From Burkholderiaceae bacterium 16 (GTDB lineage Bacteria; Pseudomonadota; Gammaproteobacteria; Burkholderiales; Burkholderiaceae), in NCBI GenBank assembly GCA_000955785.1, contig JYOD01000070.1, positions 1-39,336 on the forward strand: a stretch of 39,336 nucleotides of DNA, read 5' to 3'. Position 1 is the first letter of the stretch; each line of letters opens with the position of its first letter. The translations under genes were made by a program, and so were the position numbers. The notes under the pieces were generated by a model. It did not search any database. It was given only the letters and a program-made list of their open reading frames with translations, and was not told the DNA's origin. Below are positions 16,621-22,669 of this stretch, one piece after another.

Positions 16621-17250
16621 GCGGCGCTGCCGCAGGCCGCGCAGGCCGTCGCTAAGGGGCTCTCGGCCTGCTTCGCGCTGCCCGCCGTTTTGCAGGAAAT
16701 CGATACCGGCTGCGTTGCTGCTGTCGGCAGCGATGTTCTGGCATGCGGACGCCACCCCGTCGACCTCCGGGCCGCCCTGCGACGCGCTCAGGTTGGCATT
16801 GGAGGACGTCACGCGCTGCGCGATAGCCACAACAAGACCCTGCTGAGCGACCTCGTGCCGGCCACCCAAGGGGTGAGCCTACCGTGGAACACGCTGGGCA
16901 GTCAGTCGCTGGCCGCGCTGGACCCGTCCAACGCCAGCCTGGCTGGTGCGCAGACGTCGCTGACGGCGGACTGGGTGCAGAATGTCTCCGCCCAGCAGAT
17001 AGGCAGCGTTGCCGTCTCGGTCGACAGCAACGGCACCTGGAGCACATCCACGCCAGCGCCCAAGGGCGCGACCTCGATCGTGGTCAATTCGGCGGTGCCG
17101 GCCTTCTCGGCCAATACCACGCGCGGCCTGCTGTTCGGGTACCGGATGCTGGACAACAGCAACAAGTCGGCGGTCTACACCTACAACTGATTCCAGGAAT
17201 CAGGCGCTCCTGACGCGGCCGGCGCCACAGCCGGCTTCGGCGTCCTGCAT

Positions 17251-17286
17251 AGCCCCGCAAGGCCAAAAGCCCGCGGGGCTTTTTTT
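17251..17286 (+). terminator. Rho-independent terminator after lipoprotein pseudogene
   Basis: AGCCCCGC (17251-17258) pairs with GCGGGGCT (17273-17280), followed by six Ts (17281-17286). It ends transcription from the lipoprotein locus before the kdp promoter. Confidence 0.9.
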
Positions 17287-17353
17287 CGCCCCGGCACGCC
17301 GCGCCACGGCCGCGGAGGAGGCTGCCGCGCACTTGGGCGCTGTCTTTACGCGA

Positions 17354-17380
17354 TTTTTATATCTTCTTTACATCCCCGCC
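17354..17380 (+). promoter_or_regulatory. KdpE box and kdp promoter region
   Basis: The stretch contains TTTTTATAT (17354-17362), CTTTACAT (17366-17373) and CCCCGCC (17374-17380). From memory this closely mirrors the E. coli KdpE site, with its TTTATA and TTTACA half-sites and trailing CCCCGCC. A TAATCT -10-like element lies at 17415-17420, which would put the start of transcription near 17426 and the box at about -72 to -46, as in E. coli. Phosphorylated KdpE encoded at the end of this operon is expected to bind here during potassium limitation. Confidence 0.8.
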
Positions 17381-17451
17381 TCCCCTCTCTACCCCGTTTT
17401 TACCGCGCCATCCCTAATCTGCCATCTGTGAATCACTCACGGTGTGTTGTC

Positions 17452-17619
17452 ATGGACGGGATCTATTTCATTGGTTTGTTGCTGTTCGGTGCGCTGACTG
17501 GCGCACTGCTGGCCTTATGCGCCGCGCTGGGAAGCAAACCGCCTGGCGCGGCCGAGGGGCCGGGCGCGGAGGGTGCCGAAGTGCACCGCAAGGACAGCGC
17601 CACCGACAGGAGGCTGTGA
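17452..17619 (+). CDS. Small single-helix membrane protein leading the kdp operon
   Basis: A 55-residue ORF with one hydrophobic helix (IYFIGLLLFGALTGALLALC, about residues 4-23) and a polar, acidic-then-basic tail. Its TGA overlaps the kdpF ATG by one base (TGATG), which suggests translational coupling. It starts about 26 nt after the predicted transcription start. ATG 17452 is preferred; an in-frame GTG at 17428 would add 8 residues but lies almost at the transcript end. I do not recognise a family. It could be a Kdp accessory peptide or merely a leader that passes ribosomes to kdpF. Confidence 0.6.
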   Translation: MDGIYFIGLLLFGALTGALLALCAALGSKPPGAAEGPGAEGAEVHRKDSATDRRL

Positions 17620-17708
17620 TGGACTGGGCTGACCTGCTGGGCGGCGTGCTCGCTGTCGCTGTCTTTATCTACCTCCTGATCGCCTTGTTCCGGCCGGAGA
17701 AATTCTGA
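17619..17708 (+). CDS. kdpF: Potassium-transporting ATPase small subunit KdpF
   Basis: A 29-residue one-helix peptide (MDWADLLGGVLAVAVFIYLL, then IALFRPEKF) matching the KdpF pattern, which ends in a helix followed by a basic/polar tail. KdpF stabilises the KdpABC complex in the inner membrane. AGGAGG lies just upstream of ATG 17619. The stop overlaps the kdpA start by one base (TGATG), so translation of kdpF and kdpA is coupled. Confidence 0.92.
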   Translation: MDWADLLGGVLAVAVFIYLLIALFRPEKF

Positions 17709-19528
17709 TGTCAACCGAATTCCTTGGACTTCTTGTCCTCTACCTGGCCATCCTGCTGGCGCTCGCGCCCCTCGTGGGGCGCTATATCCGCCGTGCGATG
17801 GAAGACGAGCGCTACCTCGCCACAGCCTGGGGCCGCCCGCTGGAGCGCGTGCTGTACCGCGCGGCCGGCGTGCGCGCCAATGCCGAGATGGGCTGGAAGC
17901 AGTACGCCGTCGCGGTTATCGCCTTCAACATGCTGGGTGTGGTGGCGGTCTACGTGCTTCAGCGTGTGCAGGTCTGGCTGCCACTCAACCCGCAAGGCTT
18001 TGGCGCCGTCACGCCGGACTCCGCCTTCAACACAGCCGTCAGCTTCGTCTCCAACACGGACTGGCAGGGCTATGCGGGCGAATCCACCATGAGCTACCTG
18101 ACGCAGATGCTGGCGCTCACGGTGCAGAACTTCTTCTCGGCAGCCACCGGCATCGCCGTGGTGTTCGCGCTGATCCGCGGTTTCGCGCGGCAGAGCGCAG
18201 CCACCATCGGCAACTTCTGGGTGGACATGACGCGCTGCACACTCTACGTGCTGGTGCCGATCGCCACCGCCATCGCGCTGGGGCTGGTCAGCCAGGGCGT
18301 GATCCAGAATTTCGACAGTTATAAGGAAGTCACGCTGGTGACGCCGGTCGAGTACAGCCAGCCCAAGGTGGACGCAGCCGGCCAGCCCGTGCTCGACGCC
18401 AAGGGCGCGCCCGTGACGGAGGCCATGAAGACCGACAAGCAGACGCTGGCAATGGGCCCGGTGGCTTCGCAGGAAGCCATCAAGATGCTCGGCACCAATG
18501 GCGGCGGCTTCTTCAACGCCAACTCCGCCCATCCCTACGAGAACCCGACGGAGTTCGCCAACCTGATCGAGATGCTGGCCATCTTCCTGATTCCGGCGGC
18601 CTTGTGCTTCACCTTCGGCGAGATGGTCAAGGACCGCCGCCAGGGCGTTGCGATCCTGGCCTCGATGGCGGTGATCTTTATCGTCATGGCGTGCGTGGCG
18701 GCGCTCTCCGAGCAGATGGCCAACGGCGCGCTGGCGGGATTACCGATCGACCACGCGGCCAGCGCGCTGCAGGCCGGCGGCAATATGGAAGGCAAGGAAA
18801 CGCGCTTTGGCATTGCAGCCACCGCGCTGTTCGCCACCATCACCACGGCGGCATCGTGCGGCGCGGTCAACGCCATGCATGACTCCTTCACCGCCATCGG
18901 CGGCCTGGTGCCGATGCTGCTGATGCAGCTCGGCGAGGTGGTGTTCGGCGGCGTCGGCTCGGGCCTGTACGGCATGCTCGTGTACGCGGTGCTGGCAGTG
19001 TTCATCGCAGGGTTGATGATCGGCCGCACGCCGGAGTACCTGGGCAAGAAGATCGAGACCTACGAGATGAAGATGACTGCCGTGGCGATCCTCGTCACGC
19101 CCCTGCTGGTGCTCCTGGGCACGGCGGTGGCGGTGATGGTGGAGCCGGGCCGTGCCGGTGTGTACAACCCTGGCACGCACGGCTTCTCGGAAATCCTCTA
19201 TGCGTTCTCGTCGGCTGCCAACAACAACGGCAGCGCCTTTGGCGGCTTGTCGGCCAACACGCCCTTCTACAACGTGGCGCTGGCCGCGGCGATGTGGTTC
19301 GGGCGCTTCTGGATCATCGTGCCGATCCTGGCCATGGCGGGTTCGCTGGCGGCCAAGCGCCGGCTGCCGGTCACCGGCGGCACCATGCCCACGCACGGTC
19401 CCCTGTTTGTGGTGCTGCTGGTTGGCTCGGTGCTGATGGTGGGCGCGCTGACCTATATCCCGGCGCTCGCGCTGGGTCCGGTGGCGGAGCAATTGCAGCC
19501 CCCCGCGGTGACGGCGGCGGGCAAGTGA
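17708..19528 (+). CDS. kdpA: Potassium-transporting ATPase channel subunit KdpA
   Basis: A 606-residue inner-membrane protein with about ten helices, related to K+ channels and carrying four pore-loop repeats. The filter-region sequence TNGGGFFNANSAHPYENPTE (about residue 266) and the later FSSAANNNGSAFGGLSANTP are diagnostic. KdpA selects K+ and passes it to KdpB. It is somewhat longer than the E. coli protein (557 aa) through a hydrophilic periplasmic loop near residues 205-250. It is coupled to kdpF by a one-base overlap and followed by a 117-bp gap containing a strong hairpin before kdpB. Confidence 0.97.
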   Translation: MSTEFLGLLVLYLAILLALAPLVGRYIRRAMEDERYLATAWGRPLERVLYRAAGVRANAEMGWKQYAVAVIAFNMLGVVAVYVLQRVQVWLPLNPQGFGAVTPDSAFNTAVSFVSNTDWQGYAGESTMSYLTQMLALTVQNFFSAATGIAVVFALIRGFARQSAATIGNFWVDMTRCTLYVLVPIATAIALGLVSQGVIQNFDSYKEVTLVTPVEYSQPKVDAAGQPVLDAKGAPVTEAMKTDKQTLAMGPVASQEAIKMLGTNGGGFFNANSAHPYENPTEFANLIEMLAIFLIPAALCFTFGEMVKDRRQGVAILASMAVIFIVMACVAALSEQMANGALAGLPIDHAASALQAGGNMEGKETRFGIAATALFATITTAASCGAVNAMHDSFTAIGGLVPMLLMQLGEVVFGGVGSGLYGMLVYAVLAVFIAGLMIGRTPEYLGKKIETYEMKMTAVAILVTPLLVLLGTAVAVMVEPGRAGVYNPGTHGFSEILYAFSSAANNNGSAFGGLSANTPFYNVALAAAMWFGRFWIIVPILAMAGSLAAKRRLPVTGGTMPTHGPLFVVLLVGSVLMVGALTYIPALALGPVAEQLQPPAVTAAGK

Positions 19529-19575
19529 CAGAGCGCCTGCCGCGCGGCATGGCGAGGCAGCAAACCAGCAAGCAA

Positions 19576-19612
19576 TGAGGGCTGCCGTCCGCGCAGGCGG
19601 CGCCAGCCCTCA
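19576..19612 (+). other. Intercistronic hairpin between kdpA and kdpB
   Basis: TGAGGGCTG (19576-19584) pairs perfectly with CAGCCCTCA (19604-19612), and part of the 19-nt loop (CCG 19585-19587 with CGG 19598-19600) can extend it. It has no T-run. It sits 33 bp before the kdpB start and could be an RNA-processing or stabilising element that sets subunit ratios. Confidence 0.6.
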
Positions 19613-19645
19613 AGAAAAGCGTATCAGCGTATTGCGGAGAAACGC

Positions 19646-21868
19646 ATGCAACAAGAATCCATGGTGACGCGGGGCAAGACTGCCGGCGCGGCACCGGCAA
19701 ACACGACTCCGGCGACCAGCGTGGCCACGCCGGCCCACGGATCCGGCAAGGGCGGCGGCCATCATCGTCCGGCGCGCGGCGGCATGTTCGCGCCAGAGCT
19801 GGTCAAGCCGGCCCTGCTCGACTCGGTGAAGAAGCTCTCGCCGCGCGACCAGTTGCGCAACCCGGTGATGTTCGTGGTCTACGCGGGCAGCATCCTGACC
19901 ACCATCCTGTTTTTCCGCGCCTTGTTCGCGCCAGCAACGGCGGGCGGCGAGAGCGCCGGCTTCATCCTCGCGGTATCGGTGTGGCTGTGGTTCACCGTGC
20001 TGTTCGCCAACTTTGCCGAAGCGCTGGCCGAAGGGCGCAGCAAGCAGCAGGCCGAGGCGCTGCGCGGGCTGAAGACCACGGTCACCGCCAAGCTGATCAA
20101 GGAAGGCCGGCGCGATTACCGCGCCGCCGGCGCCACCGAGCCGCGCGGCGCCGCCGCGCTGCGCCGTGGCGACGTGGTGCTGGTCGAAGCCGGCGACATG
20201 GTGCCTGGCGACGGCGAAGTGATCGAAGGCGTGGCCTCGGTGGACGAGAGCGCCATCACCGGCGAATCGGCGCCGGTGATCCGCGAGTCGGGTGGCGACT
20301 TCTCCTCGGTCACGGGCGGCACGCGCGTGCTGTCCGACTGGATCGTGGTACGCATCACCACCAATCCGGGCGAGAGCTTTATCGACCGCATGATCACCAT
20401 GGTCGAAGGCGCCAAGCGCCAGAAGACGCCCAACGAACTGGCGCTGACCATCCTGCTGGTCGGGCTGACCATGGTGCTGCTGCTGGCCACCGCCACGCTG
20501 CAGCCGTTCTCGGTGTTCAGCGTATTCGTGGCCAAGGCCGGCATGCCGGTCACCATCACCGTGCTGATCGCGCTGCTGGTGTGCCTGATCCCGACCACCA
20601 TCGGCGGCCTGCTGTCGGCCATCGGCGTGGCGGGCATGAGCCGCATGATGGAAGCCAATGTGATCGCGACCTCGGGCCGCGCGGTGGAAGCCGCGGGCGA
20701 CGTGGACGTTCTGCTGCTCGACAAGACCGGCACCATCACGCACGGCAACCGCCAGGCCTCGCGCTTTATCGCCGCGCCCGGCGTGTCGGCGCAGCAACTG
20801 GCCGAAGCCGCCTGGCTGTCGTCGCTGGCCGACGAAACGCCGGAAGGCCGCAGCATCGTGACGCTGGCGCGCCAGCGGGCCGGCGCGGCTACGCCCGACA
20901 TCAGCGCGCTGCGCCCGATCTTCGTACCGTTCACCGCGCAGACCCGCATGAGCGGCGTGGATGCCGGCGGCCGCAGCGTGCGCAAAGGCGCCGCCGATGC
21001 CGTGCGCAAGTACGTGACCGAGCGCGCGGGCAAGTTCCCCGACGCGGTGATGCAGGCCGTGGACGACGTGGCGCGCGCCGGCAGCACGCCGCTGGTGGTG
21101 GCGGAATCCAGCGCCGATGGCGAGAACGTGCGCGTGCTCGGCGTGGTCGAGCTTAAGGACATCGTCAAGGCCGGCATTCGCGAGCGCTTCGGCGAGCTGC
21201 GCAAGATGGGCATCAAGACCGTGATGATCACCGGCGACAACCGCCTGACCGCGGCGTCGATCGCCGCCGAGGCCGGCGTCGATGACTTCCTTGCCGAAGC
21301 CACGCCCGAAGCCAAGCTCAAGCTGATCCGCGACTACCAGGCTGAAGGCCGCCTGGTGGCGATGACCGGCGACGGCACCAACGACGCCCCCGCGCTGGCG
21401 CAGGCCGATGTGGCCGTGGCGATGAACAGCGGCACGCAGGCGGCCAAGGAAGCCGGCAATATGGTCGACCTTGACAGCAATCCGACCAAGCTGATCGAGA
21501 TCGTCGAGATCGGCAAGCAGATGCTGATGACGCGCGGCTCGCTGACCACCTTCAGCGTGGCTAACGACGTGGCGAAGTATTTCGCCATCATCCCGGCCGC
21601 CTTCGCCACCACGTATCCGCAGCTCAACCAGCTCAACGTGATGGGTTTGTCGACGCCGGCCTCGGCCATCTTGTCGGCGGTGATCTTCAACGCGCTGATC
21701 ATCGTGGTGCTGATTCCGCTGGCCTTGCGCGGGGTGGTGTACCGCCCGCTCGGCGCCGCCGTGCTGCTGCGGCGCAATCTGCTGGTGTATGGGCTGGGCG
21801 GCATCCTGGTTCCGTTCGTCGGCATCAAGGTGATCGACATGATCCTGGCGCTGTTCGGCTGGGTCTGA
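19646..21868 (+). CDS. kdpB: Potassium-transporting P-type ATPase catalytic subunit KdpB
   Basis: A 740-residue P-type ATPase. The phosphorylation motif LLLDKTGTITHG has its Asp at residue 359; SAITGESAPV is the dephosphorylation loop, and GDGTNDAPAL closes the P domain. The membrane segment around LIPTTIGGLLSAIGVAGM is typical of KdpB. An extra ~50-residue N-terminal stretch rich in Gly, Ala, Pro, Thr and His precedes the conserved FAPELVKPALLDSVKKL, making it longer than the E. coli protein (682 aa). ATG 19646 has CGGAGAA upstream. KdpB hydrolyses ATP to drive K+ uptake with KdpA, KdpC and KdpF. Confidence 0.97.
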   Translation: MQQESMVTRGKTAGAAPANTTPATSVATPAHGSGKGGGHHRPARGGMFAPELVKPALLDSVKKLSPRDQLRNPVMFVVYAGSILTTILFFRALFAPATAGGESAGFILAVSVWLWFTVLFANFAEALAEGRSKQQAEALRGLKTTVTAKLIKEGRRDYRAAGATEPRGAAALRRGDVVLVEAGDMVPGDGEVIEGVASVDESAITGESAPVIRESGGDFSSVTGGTRVLSDWIVVRITTNPGESFIDRMITMVEGAKRQKTPNELALTILLVGLTMVLLLATATLQPFSVFSVFVAKAGMPVTITVLIALLVCLIPTTIGGLLSAIGVAGMSRMMEANVIATSGRAVEAAGDVDVLLLDKTGTITHGNRQASRFIAAPGVSAQQLAEAAWLSSLADETPEGRSIVTLARQRAGAATPDISALRPIFVPFTAQTRMSGVDAGGRSVRKGAADAVRKYVTERAGKFPDAVMQAVDDVARAGSTPLVVAESSADGENVRVLGVVELKDIVKAGIRERFGELRKMGIKTVMITGDNRLTAASIAAEAGVDDFLAEATPEAKLKLIRDYQAEGRLVAMTGDGTNDAPALAQADVAVAMNSGTQAAKEAGNMVDLDSNPTKLIEIVEIGKQMLMTRGSLTTFSVANDVAKYFAIIPAAFATTYPQLNQLNVMGLSTPASAILSAVIFNALIIVVLIPLALRGVVYRPLGAAVLLRRNLLVYGLGGILVPFVGIKVIDMILALFGWV

Positions 21869-21904
21869 GCGCGTCGAACGCGTGGCATGTAAACGGAGCA
21901 ATCA

Positions 21905-22522
21905 ATGAATACGAAAGTCCAGACCGCGCAGCCTGTTGCGCCCATCCAGGGTGGCCTGCTGCGGCCCTTGCTGACGGTGTTTGTCGTGTTGTCGGCCGTC
22001 ACTGGGCTGTTGTATCCCGGCGTGATCACCGGCATTTCGAGTGCCGTGTTTCCGCACGAGGCGGCAGGCTCGCTGATCGTCAAGGACGGCAAGGCCATTG
22101 GCTCGGAGCTGATTGGCCAGCCGTTCTCGGACCCCAAGTACTTCTGGGGCCGCTTGTCGGCTACCGCGCCCATGCCGTATAACGCGGCAGCATCCGCCGG
22201 TTCCAACCTCGGTCCGAGCAATCCCGCGCTGACCGATGCGGCGCGTGCCCGCATCGAAGCGCTGCGCGAGGCCGATCCCGGCAACCAGGCGCCGGTACCG
22301 GTGGATCTGGTGACCGCTTCGGGCAGCGGGCTCGATCCGCACATCAGCCCGGCCGCGGTGCAGTATCAGGCGGCACGCGTGGCCCGGCTGCGCGGCCTGC
22401 CCCTGGAGCGCGTGCAGGCGCTGATCGCGGCGAACACGGACGGGCCGCTGCTGGCGGTGATGGGCGATCCGGTGGTGAATGTGCTGAAGCTGAATCTGGC
22501 GCTGGATGGCGAGAAGCGGTGA
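21905..22522 (+). CDS. kdpC: Potassium-transporting ATPase subunit KdpC
   Basis: A 205-residue protein with one N-terminal membrane helix (LLRPLLTVFVVLSAVTGLLYPGVIT) and a periplasmic domain. Conserved stretches are FSDPKYFWGRLSAT, YNAAASAGSNLGPSNPAL, VPVDLVTASGSGLDPHISP and PVVNVLKLNLALD. KdpC helps couple KdpB to KdpA. It starts 36 bp after kdpB with CGGAG upstream of ATG 21905. The periplasmic domain is slightly longer than in E. coli (190 aa). Confidence 0.97.
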   Translation: MNTKVQTAQPVAPIQGGLLRPLLTVFVVLSAVTGLLYPGVITGISSAVFPHEAAGSLIVKDGKAIGSELIGQPFSDPKYFWGRLSATAPMPYNAAASAGSNLGPSNPALTDAARARIEALREADPGNQAPVPVDLVTASGSGLDPHISPAAVQYQAARVARLRGLPLERVQALIAANTDGPLLAVMGDPVVNVLKLNLALDGEKR

Positions 22523-22569
22523 GGTCGGGGAGCCATTGGCGCGCAAGCAATGCCCGCTGGTTTGCTCCG

Positions 22570-22587
22570 CTCTCCAACAGGGGAGAG
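22570..22587. other. Short hairpin between kdpC and kdpD
   Basis: CTCTCC (22570-22575) pairs with GGAGAG (22582-22587) in the 147-bp kdpC-kdpD gap. With no T-run it is at most a weak attenuator separating structural and sensor genes. Confidence 0.25.
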
Positions 22588-22669
22588 GGAGTGACAGCCG
22601 TCGTCATGGCAAACGGTTCTTGCACACCAGGCGTGGCACAATCGTTTGTATCCATCCCTCTCCCGGGCA

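Larger units (their letters stand above)
15820..17190 (+). pseudogene. Lipoprotein gene with multiple frame disruptions
   Basis: A good AGGGGGAG site precedes ATG 15820, which opens a lipoprotein signal peptide (FGVALSGAALLALAACGGGG, lipobox Cys). The frame stops at TAG 15907 because of a six-G run (15895-15900). With five Gs it reads on (GSDSTSSGSTGAKPVV ... NANVAITD) until a 14-bp tandem duplication at 16011-16038. With one copy it continues as DSAGASPCQEAAVTTSALGT and the long frame to 17190. The extra G plus the 14-bp duplication add 15 bp, so the original frame returns after 16039. Third-codon G/C use suggests another double shift around 16700-16830. The product would be an exported surface protein with a carboxypeptidase-regulatory-like domain near 16000-16200; its function is unknown. 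Confidence 0.75.

Noticed and set aside
19610..21901. A 763-codon open frame antisense to kdpB
   Set aside because: Very His/Asp/Gln-rich shadow of kdpB, with no domain signature.
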